From NCBI GenBank assembly GCA_050084985.1, contig JBITNC010000001.1, forward strand, positions 38,068,001 to 38,132,000: a stretch of 64,000 nt of DNA. Reading direction: 5' to 3'. The translations under genes and the position numbers were made by a program. The number at the start of each line of letters is the position of its first letter. The first letter of the stretch is position 1. The notes under the pieces were generated by a model. The model saw only the letters and a list, made by a program, of their open reading frames with translations. It ran no database searches and had not been told where the DNA came from. Source of the DNA: Nageia nagi. Taxonomy: Eukaryota; Pinophyta. Below are positions 36,438-47,302 of the stretch, piece after piece.

Positions 36438-36439
36438 TG

Positions 36440-38342
36440 CAATATCTCTAGTATGCAAATCACATGTATATTGCAATATCTCTTTGTTCTACTTCTAGTA
36501 TTGAGATTGGTGATTCCTCTCACATTTTTGTTAAGGGGAAAGGGGACATTCGTCTTGGAGGTGGTCGCTTCCTTGATGTATTTTTGGTTCCTAATATCTC
36601 TGCCATCCTTCTTTATGTGTATCAAATTTGTAATACTGGTGGTGGGAGAATTGTTTTGTTCACACCTTAGAGTTTTGAGATTCATAGTTTCCTTAAGCCA
36701 TAATCACTTCTTGCACGAGGTGTTGTTGACCATTCCTTTAGACACTCAGTTTCATGGATTTGATGATACTTCTTTAGGTATTGGGTTGGTTGCTCATGTA
36801 GATTCTGTGAGTAGACTTTGGCATGAGAGGTTTGGGCACCTTAATTATAGATATTTGCAGTTGTTGCATTATGATGACATGGTCATTATCTTGCCTAAGA
36901 TGTCTTGTTCTGATGGTGTTTTCCCTTTTTATGCCCTTAGTAAGCAACATCAAGACTTTTTTCCAAAAGGCAAAACTCATTGTGCATCTTCACTTTTGGA
37001 GTTGGTACATAGTGACTTGATGGTTTTTTTCACCCATCCTTCATGGGAGCTCAATATGCACTGATTTTCATTGATGATTTCTCGAGACGTACTTAGGTGT
37101 ATTTTCTCAAGTACAAGAGTGATATCTTTGCTCATTTGAAAGTCTTCAAGGCTTTGGTTGAGAATTAGTCTTCCAGTTTTATCAAGAAGCTTTGCACAAA
37201 CAATGGGACGAGTACTTCAGCATAGAGTTTTCAGAGTTCCTTGAGAAGCATGGAATAATTCATCAACATTTTGTCCCTCATACTCCAAAGTGGAATGGAG
37301 TTGTAGAAAGAAAGAACAGAACATTGAAGGAGATGACCAATCGTATGATGCATTCTAAAGACTTGCCTCGTATTTTCTAGGCTGAGGCAGTCAATTGTGC
37401 GAACTACACCTAAAATCACACTCCCCATCGAGCACTTGATCACATGAATCTTGAAGAGGCTTGGAGTGGAACAAAGCTAAATGTGTCATGTGTCAGAGTA
37501 TTTAGTAGTCATGCTTGGGCTTTCATTCTGAAGACCAAGCATAAGGCCTTGGATAAGAAGAGCAAGCCTCAAATCTTTGTTGGCTATAGTGAGGATATGA
37601 AGGCGTATCGATTGATTGATACTGACACTCGATCTCTTTTCCACACTCATGTTTTGTTTGATGAGCGTCTTCCTTATCCTTCCTCTTCATCTCCTTCCTC
37701 ATTCTTACCTAACTCCTGTGACATATCTTCCGAGGTCTTTTATGAGGAGGATATTCCTGAGGTTGTTGTTCCCACTATAGCTATTGATCCTCCTACACCT
37801 CCACGACCTACAATTGTTGCTACACCTCTTGTTGATGTTGCATCTTCTTCCACTACTAGTGGTCACATGCCCAAATGGGATTGCTCTACACTTGAGGATG
37901 CAACAACTTTCATCTAGGATCTCCCTCCTTTCCGTCGCCATTCCACCGTTTCTAGTCTAGTTGGTTAGGCACAATCAGGCGATTCATTAACTTTTTCAGA
38001 GGCTCATGGTATATCGGACTAGGATGATGCGATGGCGTCGAAGTATTCTTCCTTGTTGAAGAATAATACTTGAGTGCTTGTTCTTCATCCACATGGAAGG
38101 AAGTTGGTTCTATGTAAATGGTTGTATCGAACCAAGTATATAATTGATGGTTCTATTGACAAGTATAAGGCTCGTCTTGTTGCTAAGGGTTTCTTACAAG
38201 TTGAAATGATTGACTACTCTAAAACCTTTGCCCCTGTGGCCAAGATGGATTCAGTTCCCTTGTACTTGCTATTGATGCTGCTAAGGGATGGTTGGTATGT
38301 CAAATGGATGTGAAGAGCACCTTTTTGCATGATGATTTGCAA
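36440..38342 (+). pseudogene. Copia polyprotein fragment, protease end to early RT
   Basis: Plus-strand copia remnant without LTRs. 36,490-36,668 matches the segment after the protease (IEIGDSSHIFVKGKGDIRLG). 36,815-36,865 is the pre-integrase SRLWHERFGHLNYRYLQLL. The integrase core includes LIFIDDFSRRT (37,060) and, at 37,245-37,330, HGIIHQHFVPHTPKWNGVVE with RKNRTLKEM, retaining the Glu of the NGxxERxNRT motif. A linker at 37,480-37,917 has VRVFSSHAWAFI, PQIFVGYSEDMKAYRLID and a Pro/Ser/Thr-rich spacer. RT starts at 38,100 (CKWLYRTKYIIDGSIDKYKA, RLVAKGF) and stops at MDVKSTFLHDDLQK (38,309-38,345). It is a different copia family from the other two. RT palm and RNase H are lost. Confidence 0.85.
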
Positions 38343-38344
38343 AA

Positions 38345-38780
38345 AGGTTGGGCTTATTTTTAAGTTAGATGTAAGGCCTATGATAGAGTATCCTGGCCTT
38401 TGCTCCTAAAACTTTTGTAAAATTTTTGCATCCATAATAATTTGATAAATTTAATCTAAGGTTGCATCTCTTTGACATTTTTTTTTGTTTTTGTTATTGG
38501 TTCTTATGCATTTTACTTCAAGGTGATCCACTGTCCCCCTTTCTCTTTATTACGTTAGTAGAGGCATTGGGAAGTTCACTTAAAACAACAATTACTAAAG
38601 GTGATATTGTTAGGTCCCCAATTTGTAAGGTTTTACTCTTTTTTGATTTTAAGGATATTTCATCATGTACAAGCCAGAAATTGATGTTTCGTCATTGGGA
38701 ATGGAAAGAGAACCTCGTGCCATTTGTTTTGATAGGTTATACGACATGGTTTCATCAAGAAACAAAGATGTTATGACATT
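38345..38780 (+). pseudogene. LINE reverse transcriptase fragment
   Basis: Begins abruptly where the copia text stops. 38,358-38,398 holds FKLDV and, one frame over, KAYDRVSWPLLLKLL, the first palm motif of plant LINE RT. QGDPLSPFLFITLVEALGSS follows at 38,520-38,575. A short decayed tail reaches about 38,780. Endonuclease and the FADD box are absent. The join copia-LINE within a few bases indicates a deletion or template switch. Confidence 0.75.
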
Positions 38781-39000
38781 TTGAAGCTTCCTTGCTAAGC
38801 CAATTATAATTGTTTGGAAGAGAAGATCTCTCCATCCTCCTGGAGAGAAATTGTAGAGCTTAGATCTTGCCATTTTGCTGAGTAAAGGTAGAAAAGAGGA
38901 ATTTTTAATGGTACTATAGTAGATACAAACAACATTGTAATCTGCAAGTGGATTTAAGGAGTTTCAGGCATCTAGATCTTAAATTTGAGCTACTAAAGGA

Positions 39001-39310
39001 AAATGTTGAGGAGTTTTGAGGCCTCAAGCTAGTTTGTGTAACCTTTGGAAGGATATTTTGGCCACTATATCTCATTCGTTGGTCCCTTGGAGGACAATGT
39101 TGAGAATTTTGCAATCAAAATTGCAGTTTTCGAGGATGTGAAGGTAGACGTTGGCCAATTTTGAGGAGTTTCAAGGCCTCAAGCTGGTTTGTGTAACCTT
39201 TGGAAGGATATTTTGACCACTATATCTCATTCGTTGGTCCCTTGGAGGACAATGTTGAGAATTTTGCAATCAAACTTGCAGTTTTCGAGGATGTGAAGGT
39301 AGACGTTGGA
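39001..39310. repeat. 155-base tandem duplication
   Basis: Two copies (about 39,001-39,155 and 39,156-39,310) of a unit containing GGCCTCAAGCTRGTTTGTGT, CTCATTCGTTGGTCCCTTGG and GTGAAGGTAGACGTTGG, differing at only a few bases. The style (short phrases around TTTTGAGG, TTTGGAAGG and GACGTTGG) recalls the inverted minisatellite leader at 53.2-53.8 kb. The piece may therefore derive from a gypsy leader. Confidence 0.85.
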
Positions 39311-39451
39311 TATTTTGCACAAAATTGCAGTGTTTTGAGGAGTGAAAGGTGTGACATAGGGTTGTGGTGCCTAGTTTGAACCCTTTATCATCAAATCTTG
39401 CACTTGGATCCATATTGTACCATTTTGAAGATGCTTGCATCAATATTTGTG

Positions 39452-39810
39452 TAATTTGGCCAAAATGATGGAAATTCAACTTAGAAACGCAATAATGCTC
39501 TAATTATAAAATACATGACTCATTTATTTGTTTGTCAAAATGTCAATTAATGATGTATTTGTGATACCAATGCAACTATAAATGTAAATGCAATATTAGT
39601 CTCATTTAATGAGGCATTGTATATTCTAGCCTTAGTGATTGTAATATTGGCATTAAATGTATCTGTCCTCATTAATACTTCCTTCTTCAAGATAGAGCAT
39701 TCCCCTCAGTGATTGTACAGACTATGAGAACATTTGTAGCTCTAAGAATGAAACAGGCACTTTGAACTAAGCGTTGGTGATCTCGATGCAAGTAAATGGC
39801 CCTAGTTGGT
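39452..39810 (+). repeat. Fragment of the 1.5-kb gypsy LTR, plus orientation
   Basis: Plus-strand text AATTTGGCCAAAATGATGG, TCAATTAATGATGTATTTGT and GATTGTAATATTGGCATTAA matches the reverse complement of LTR copies A, B and D. Both ends of the LTR are missing: about 95 bases at the start and everything past the first quarter. Confidence 0.75.
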
Positions 39811-40735
39811 GACTTCAAAAATTAACTTGAAATAAATACCATAATTATGAATATAATGTTAAATTACCCTTAACAATTATCCATTTCAAATCAATGGTTA
39901 AAATGCTCAAATGAATAATTCTAAATGTCTATTTGCTTATTGTGAGAACTATGATGGAAACTTTTATGATGATGCATTTCTCAAAATAGAAAAGGAAAAG
40001 AGGCTAAGAGTTACAATTTCAAAAATAGAAAAAAAATTAGAGATAAATTTGAAAATTTGCTTTATGCATTTTGCCTCTTAAGGTTTGTTAGTTGATAAAC
40101 TAATGGACGAACATGAAAAAGGACAAAACAAGAAAAAGAAGGGAATTTAAAAGGTTATTGTTGGCACTTAATGCCACTTACCCAACAAAATTGATGTGTT
40201 AAACCATGTGTCATGCCAACTTCCCAAATGTAATCATTAAAGGCCATAATCCAAACCTCTTGTGCATAACCACTTTGGTTCATAAAGAGAATAAGGAAGT
40301 TACTTTATCCTAGAACTATGTTTATGCCAAGAAAATCACGCATTGGGTAAGGTCATGAGTCATCGTCTAAGCAAATGATCTATCAGGTAAGCATGGAACT
40401 CATTGGGTGAGCCAAGTGAGAATGTTCTTCAATGAATAAGTGCAAGTATTAAATTGAATAGAGAAGGTGCATCATGATGTTAGATATTTATGATTAAACT
40501 TTTAGGTCATGTGGTAATGGTTCTATATGTTGGGTCAAAATTTTCTTGACATGATCAAAGTTTACTTAGCAAAGTTGAAGTTGGTCTTTATGTGAAATTG
40601 CTATCAATTTCAAATGATTATATCTCTTAACTCACATTAAATTTCAGCCAATTTGGAGTAGTTTTGATAAGTTGGGTTGGACAACTTTTGCATGGATCGG
40701 ATAATTCTTCCCAGAGTAGGATATCTTACTTCATT
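39811..40735. other. Unassigned sequence before the 190-base array
   Basis: No domain seen. Short phrases such as ACTTACCC, GGTAAGC and TCATTGGGTGAGCC recur and echo the end of the array units that follow, so the array may once have extended into here. Confidence 0.35.
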
Positions 40736-41430
40736 CAAATTCAGAAAGCCATATCCATATCTCCCAAACTACGATTCCAAATCACTTGATTCTTTTTGTA
40801 AATGGTTAATAATGAAGTTAAGAATATGTGATTAAATTTTGATCCCATATGGAGAGATATTAAATATTGAAAATGCTTACTTCACATAGATGGTACTTAC
40901 CCGATGGGATTCAAGTGTTATCTGATACAATCAAATTCAGAAAGCGATATCCCCCAAAATATGAATCTATTTAACCTGATTGGTTTTGCATAAGGTAAAG
41001 GGTGAAACAAAGAATCTATGGTAAAAAATGAAAGCATGTCAAATAGTAGAAATATATTAAGCAAGATATTTATGGTCAGGTGTGGCTTACCCGATGAAGA
41101 AGGAGCTCACCCAATGAGTCAAATTCAAAAGGTCATATGTCTTAAAATACAGATCTGTTTGACCTGATTATTTTTGCAAAGGGTAAAGTGTGAAGTAAAG
41201 GATCTACAATGAAAATTTCAAAGCATTTGAAATAGTATAGTATGCTAGATAAGACGTTTATGCTCAGGTATGGCTTACCTGATGGAGAAGAGGCTTACAC
41301 AATCAACCAAATTCAAAAGGTTATATTTTTTAAAGTATAAATTTGTTTGACATCATTATTGAAGTGTTGGAAAGGTATTGATGTCAAATATCTACTGTAA
41401 AAATGCTACTGCATCTAAATAAGTAAAATT
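40736..41430. repeat. Tandem array of about 190-base units
   Basis: Diverged units start at 40,736, 40,932, 41,120 and 41,308 (spacings 196, 188, 188); the last is partial. Each begins CAAATTCARAAAG, then a TATC/TATATCT phrase, then TTTGACCTGATT or similar, GGTAAAG, AAGTAAAGGATCTA, a run of AAGCATTTGAAATAGTA, and closes with GTATGGCTTACCTGATGGAG or its variant. No long ORF runs through it. It could be a satellite fragment or the repeat-rich U3/leader of an unrecognised LTR element. Confidence 0.75.
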
Positions 41431-43988
41431 AGGTCGAATAAGCCAATAGGGGTTCAAACTAGTTTCCAAAGTATCAAACAAGAGTTCCCACCATTGGTTA
41501 ATCCTGCAAACTATTGGATAAGTAAAAAAACCATTGGATAAGGTATTTTATGGTTGGATCAAAGCACATAAAGGTGATATATTATTAAAATATCATATCA
41601 CATTAAATAATATTTTCATCTTGCAAAGAAAAAGGTATTGGGTTATTTTGTATAGAGATATTTTTGTGGCCCCAAATTCCTTTAGACCCATGGCATATGT
41701 AAAAACAATTAGAAAATAAGTGATTTTCATAAAGAAGCATGTTGGATAGGTGAAAACTTTTTTAAGATCCTTTTTGGAAAGTGTTTTTTTTTCCCTCTTG
41801 TATTGGATGAATCAGAGTGCTACAACAAAAAATCAAAACGATTACTTCCTCATCATGAAGATTCTAGTTATGCCTATATGAAGAATGAGCAAGTATTATG
41901 GATCTTTTTCCCGTTTTGCAAAGATGGCTAGGTAACTTGTTGATGCCTTGCTAAGGTTTTAGGGTTTTTCTTCATTTTCTTAGTACGTTTATTATTTTTT
42001 CTCCGTCTTCTTCTAATGTGGTTTTTAGGAAACAAGCAAGGGAATTTGATGTTTTTACTATGTTCGAGTTGAGCCAAGCTTGCAAGTAGTGTAGGTTTGG
42101 TAGAAACATTTTTGCCATATTATCTATCACAATATTTGGGCAGACTCTATGAGATTGTAATTATTGAACCTATTCAAGTATTGTTCAGTGGTTGCATGTC
42201 AAACTCTGGTTATAATATTCAAAGGTGTTTCCTTTGTACATGTTATATTATTTCTACATGTGAATGGCTTTTGTGCTTCATTTATTGTTATAAGTATTAA
42301 ACAGTAGATGAATGCTTCTTCTACCATGTATAAAGCTTGGTTTAACATTATTTGGTTGTTGAGTATTATTGAATGTGGTCCTTTTTCTTTGTTTTTGCAT
42401 CTCATTTCCATTTGTATAATACTTTGTAGCCCAATGAAAATGGCACCAATCTGCTAGTGTAGTGAAGTCTTGTGTATGGTAATGTGATCATCTTCTTTGA
42501 TAAAAGCATTTTCCCTATTTGTATTGTTTATAATCGGTAGATCTCCGAGTTTAGCTCCATATTTTTAGTGAGAGATCAAAAGAGGGTTACAATCCCAAGT
42601 TATTGTTTTATCAATAGGTCTAGCACTTCTGTATAGTGGCTTAGATTGCCTAAAACAAAGGTTATAATCGGGTAACGTCATACATCTGTTGACACTTAGA
42701 GAGGTTAGTGCTTCGTGACACCAATTTGAATGCATCATTCAAAGGGGGGCTAATCTTTGTCATAAGAATTATATAACTTTTTCTCCTTAGTCTTTTAATT
42801 CCCTTCTTTTGGTGCTTATATTCCTTCTTGAGGCTTGATAATTAATTTATCAACCATTGGACCTAAAGGGTGCAAAGTAAGCTATGCAATTTTTGAAATT
42901 ATACCTTTTATTTTATTTTTTTGTTTGAGAAATACATCATTATAGATAATTTGGTCGTACTTCTTATAAGCAGAAAAATGTAGACACTTGAAATCATTCA
43001 TTTTCAAAATTTATTTGTCACACATATAAATGTTAATGACACATTTACACCATTTCAACGATTTTTGATCTTGTTTCATGTTTTTTGTTAATGTCAACAT
43101 TCAATAACCAACCTATTTTTGGCAAAAACGAATGGGTAAGATTTTTGTTTATTCCCCCTTAGCCCCTTAAAGCAAATTTAGGCCTTACTTCTTGGTGAAA
43201 ATCCTAATATGATTTTATCTAAATCTTATTTTCGGGGTTTTGACCCCAGACATGTAAATTTTAGCTACTTAATTTGAATTTCATTGTCATTTCGTATTTT
43301 ATTTTTCCTAGAACCTGCTTTTGGTTGCTTATAAAAACGGCTTTTTTTTATTTGCAAAAGTTATCTTTTTCCGTCCTACCTTCTATATTGGAGCTTATCA
43401 CACTTTTTATTTCTATTGTGGTTTTCTTTTCTATATTTTAAACATTCTTTTATTTCATATAAGGGTACTTCAACTCTATCTGAGCTTTCTAAGCCTTCAC
43501 AAATAATGTAGAATTATTAAACCACTTTATAATGAGGAATGACATCAAGTTTTAAATTTGGACCTTAATTATAGAAATTGCTCACTGTACATTTTAATAA
43601 ATCTTGATACAAGTATGTTATATGTTTTTTATTTGTAACTTTTAAAGTTATTGGGAGTTTACTCATATTTGGTGATATTCGACTATGAACAAAATAAATA
43701 AATAAAAATTAATAAAAGTAAGAAAAACTCAAAATTACATTAAAGGAAGATACTTCTTCATTTTTTTGCCAAGCCTAATATACATATGAGTTTTTTTTTT
43801 GCATACAAGCTATTATCAAAAAGTTGAATGGCTAGAAGAGGACCCCTCTTGATTTTTTCTTTCCGTCCTAGTTGATTTCTCCTATGTATATATGGAAACA
43901 AAACTCATGTTTAGACTTCTACATATATACTTTTTTTGGATAACCTTATAGATCCTACAAACCATTAGGTTTAAAAGGACATTAAAAG

Positions 43989-43997
<9 letters not shown>
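41431..43997. other. AT-rich non-coding interval
   Basis: No protein domain on either strand. The stretch 41,870-42,200 (TATATGAAG, then TTTTAGGGTTTTT, then GATTGTAATTATTGAACC) looks like the transcribed end of an LTR, but I found no matching copy or PBS. The rest is poly-T and AT runs. Confidence 0.35.

Positions 43998-44020
<23 letters not shown>
43998..44020. repeat. (TA)n microsatellite at the left edge of the gypsy element
   Basis: About eleven TA units, preceded by (GT)n, directly abutting the truncated LTR end TTATGAGCCG. A second (TA)n lies at the other edge of the element (55,721-55,739). Confidence 0.95.
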
Positions 44021-44021
<1 letters not shown>

Positions 44022-45191
44022 TATGAGCCGTTCTAGAGCTCACTCCTAAAACGTGCCTTAAAAAAGGGACATCTGGCTTCTTTCTCCAAAATTGCTCAAG
44101 TCAATCTCAAACATGCATAAAATATCCAACAACTTGCTAGGAATGAAAAATATGGAATCGAACTTGCAGAAAATACCTTCAAATCCAACGTTTAGCTAAG
44201 ATGAGCAAATATGACAATAATGAAAGCAAATACCTCTAGTATCCTAACGTCTTAGCCAAGAAGCAAAATGGTACTTTAACATTGCAAAATGCTCCACAAA
44301 TTCAACTTCCTAGTTCAAGAGCCAAAATAGATATTAAACAATGCAAATATTAGTCCAAATCCAACGTTGCAACTAGGAAGAGCAAATAGCAATGCGATAT
44401 TGTAATTATGCTTTCAAATCCAATGTCCAAGCAAAGAGAGATAAATAACAAGATATGGATGGCAAAATGTAATTGTATTTGATATAGCAAGAATAAAGCA
44501 GTTATAATATTTTTGTCAGGCTAAGGAGTTTGTACCAGGACTATTTCCAATAGGGTTATTTCGGATGGTTCCAGGGCCTTACCAATCCCAAAAGTAGTGA
44601 GGTAAGACCAGGTAAGCTCTACAACAACTGTGATGGAACAAGCAACGTTCGTCTCAAGATGGCTAAAGTGAGTTCAAGGGTAGCCTCCTATCCCCTCGAT
44701 ACCTTAAATGCAGGTTTCCCTACAAGTGGTGAAGAAAGTTCTCACACTCAATTCGAAAAAGGGGTTTAATAATCAAATTCAGCATATCTCATAGTGGTTA
44801 TGAGTTTTCTTGTTATAGGTGAGGGTGATCATCTTCTAATCTTGCATTGAGATGATCTGATATTTGAGAGATGTGATTCATGTGCTCATGTATTCAATGT
44901 CCAAGACAATGAGCCTTGGGATGGATGAAATCACATCTAAGGGTCAGGAATGCTAAGTTCCAAGAGGGATGATGCTGGAGCACCTCGTGATTAGTGCCAT
45001 AGTTCCTTGTGCTTAGGAAGGCTAACATGGGATCTTGGGATGCTCCCATACCCAACGTTTATGCTAAGGTTGTCTAGTTGCCTTGAGATTGCCAACGCCT
45101 AGTTCGAAGTGCCATGTCCATCCTTGAAGCTCCAAATAACCTCGTAATCGGTGCAATCACCTAAGGGGATGCTCTACCTTGAAGATGGGAG
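44021..45191 (-). repeat. Gypsy 3' LTR, distal part (R/U5 side)
   Basis: Continues the LTR interrupted by copia. It aligns with copies A, B and D (TCTAGAGCTCACTCC, GATGGCTAAAGTGAGTTCAA, AGGTGAGGGTGATCATCTTC). The core promoter position at 44,808-44,820 reads CCTATAACAAG on the minus strand instead of CCTATAAAAGG, so this copy has lost its TATA box. The last base before the insert is the end of the GGGAG target site. Confidence 0.85.
45187..45191. repeat. Copia target-site duplication, left
   Basis: GGGAG, identical to 50,560-50,564. Uninterrupted LTR copies have GGGGAGCACTAATGA at this place, which confirms the empty site. Confidence 0.9.
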
Positions 45192-45732
45192 TGATGAATT
45201 TAAGAAAATTCAAATAAGCAAAATTAGAGCTAAGATATAATAATAGTAAATGGAACTGAATAGGAGTAAGCTTAATTAATGTGAAAACTAGATTACAATA
45301 TATGAAGTTCAGTAATGAAGCTTTATTCACTCTTCAATTATGAGAGTTATAGGAAATTGTAAACTACAATAATACAATTTTTGCATTAACCAAACTAAAC
45401 TAAGTTACAAGTATTTTAATCTAGTAATTGATGCCAAGAACATTTACACATGTCGAATACTCCAAGGCGAGCTATAAGATAAAAGAAAAACACACAAGAA
45501 AGTAAAAAAAAATGCCTCAAGAATGGGAAGTTACAAGGCACTTTAAATCTGGGCCTAATTGGTAGGCTGCATATCGGTTAGACAAGTCTAAGTGGTTGGT
45601 TGAGGACCAGTTGGTACATTTGGGGCCTGGTTGGTAGATGATCGATTGGCTAGCCGATTTGCAGGGTACCAGATGGTTAGTAAATGCAGAAGACATGAAA
45701 ATTGTTTCGGGACTTATGCTGAGTTTCCAACA
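45192..45732 (-). repeat. Copia 3' LTR
   Basis: 541 bases. On the minus strand it starts TGTTGGAAACTC and ends AAATTCATCA. It is collinear with 50,021-50,559 along its whole length. Confidence 0.95.
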
Positions 45733-45745
45733 TTCTCCTCCTTGA
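45733..45745 (-). other. Copia polypurine tract
   Basis: Minus-strand TCAAGGAGGAGAA immediately before the LTR start TGTTGG. Confidence 0.85.
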
Positions 45746-45799
45746 TGCGAAGAGGGCTCACCATGCTCATTTATAGAGCCTTAATAACACCTTTCGTGA

Positions 45800-47302
45800 A
45801 GATATCGACCAAATTGATCTTGGTATCGCAATATTGAAGCTCAATTTATTTCTTCTCCACCATGTCACATATAAAATGGTACTTCAATTGAAAGTGCTTT
45901 GACCTGTTGTGTTGGATGTGGGATTGTGTGCCAATTGAATGGTACTCTGATTGTCACAGTAAAGAATGGTTGTTTGATGTTGTTTCTCACCAATCTCTTC
46001 AAGTAAATTCCTCAACCTCAATGCTTGAGAGCTAGCTATTGTGAGAGCAATATACTCTGCTTCACAAGAGGAAAGTGCTACTATAGACCGCTTCTTGGAG
46101 CTCCACGTAATCAGACCTGAAGCAAGTGAGAAACATCGTCTAGAAGTAGATTTCCTGTCATCTAGATTGTTTCCCCAATCACTATCATTGAAACCAACTA
46201 GTTCCATCTTCTTCACATAAGAATAATGGAGACCAAAATTAATGGTGCCTTTAACATATCTCAAAATTTGTTTTGTAGGCTTCATATGCAAAATGGAAGG
46301 ATCATTCATATATCTAGGCACCATTGAGACAATAAATTGAATATCAGGCCTAGTATTGCAAAGAAACATGAGACTTCCTACAATGTTCCTAAATTTTGTT
46401 ACATTTGTTTTTGGAGCACCATCATCTTTGCAAAGCAACTCTCCATGAGCTACATGATTTAAAACAATAGTACAATTATCCATACCATATTTTGTGAGCA
46501 TGTCTCTTGCATACTTGCTTTGGCAAACAAAAAATTGTTCTTGACATTGGTGGACCTCCATGCCAAGAAAGTACCTCATAAGGCCTAGATACTTAATATC
46601 AAACTCATGCATCAAATTAGTTCTTAATTTGTCATTCATGATAGAATCGCTTCCTATATAAATTAAATCATAAACATAAATAGAAACATGTAAAATCTTA
46701 TTAGCTTCTCTCTTGATGTAGAGTGTTGGCTTATTTTTGCTCCTAATGAGCCCAAACATCTGGAAGTATCTATCAATCTGGGTGTACCAAGCTTTTGGAG
46801 ACTGCTTAAGGCCATACAAGGCCTTCTTGAGCTTGTACACATTATGCACTTTACCTTGCATTTGAAATCCTTGAGGTTGCTGCACATAAACTTCCTCATC
46901 TAAGTAGCCATTCAAGAATGCACTCTTTACATCCTTGTGATGTACATTCCAATGCTTTTGGGCAGCCAATGAAAGAAACATTCTTGCAGTTTCTTGCCTT
47001 GCAATCAATGCAAAAGTCTCCTCAAAATCCACACCATATTTTTGTGTGAACCCTTTGGCAACCAATCTTGCTTTATGTCTTTCAATTGTTCCATCACTAT
47101 TGTATTTAGTTTTGTAGACCCATTTGGAGGCTACAAATCTCTGAGCTTTGGGAAACTCACAAAGTTCCCAAGTATCAATCTTTTCAATTGAGTGAAGCTC
47201 TTCTTGCATGGCCTTCAACCACACATTTTTGGTGTAAGCTTCCTCATAACAAGATGGATCAAAATTAGAAAAAATAACATTCTGGGCTGCACCATAATGC
47301 AT
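45800..47302 (-). pseudogene. Copia reverse transcriptase and RNase H
   Basis: An open stretch of 472 codons (47,302-45,884) is part of the fused polyprotein rather than a free protein. RT motifs in order are KNVWLKAMQEELHSIEKIDT, KWVYKTKYNSDGTIERHKAR, VHHKDVKSAFLNGYLDEEVY (first catalytic Asp kept) and LKKALYGLKQSPKAWY. At about residue 210 comes IYVYDLIYIGS, where the second position of the YVDD box is Tyr in place of Asp. RNase H has NDSDWGNNLDDRKSTS, SSCEAEYIALT and LYCDNQSTIQLAHN, so its D-E-D residues remain. After AHNPTSN the frame is lost, and the usual RSKHFQLKYHFI text continues one frame over to about 45,800. Confidence 0.95.

Noticed and set aside
40736-41430. Regular repeats considered as a CRISPR array
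   Set aside because: Units are about 190 bases and similar along their length, with no short repeats and unique spacers, and the context is a plant nuclear genome.
43321-43506. Hydrophobic 61-codon ORF that could look like membrane segments
   Set aside because: The phenylalanine, leucine and tyrosine content comes from T-rich DNA and there is no supporting context.
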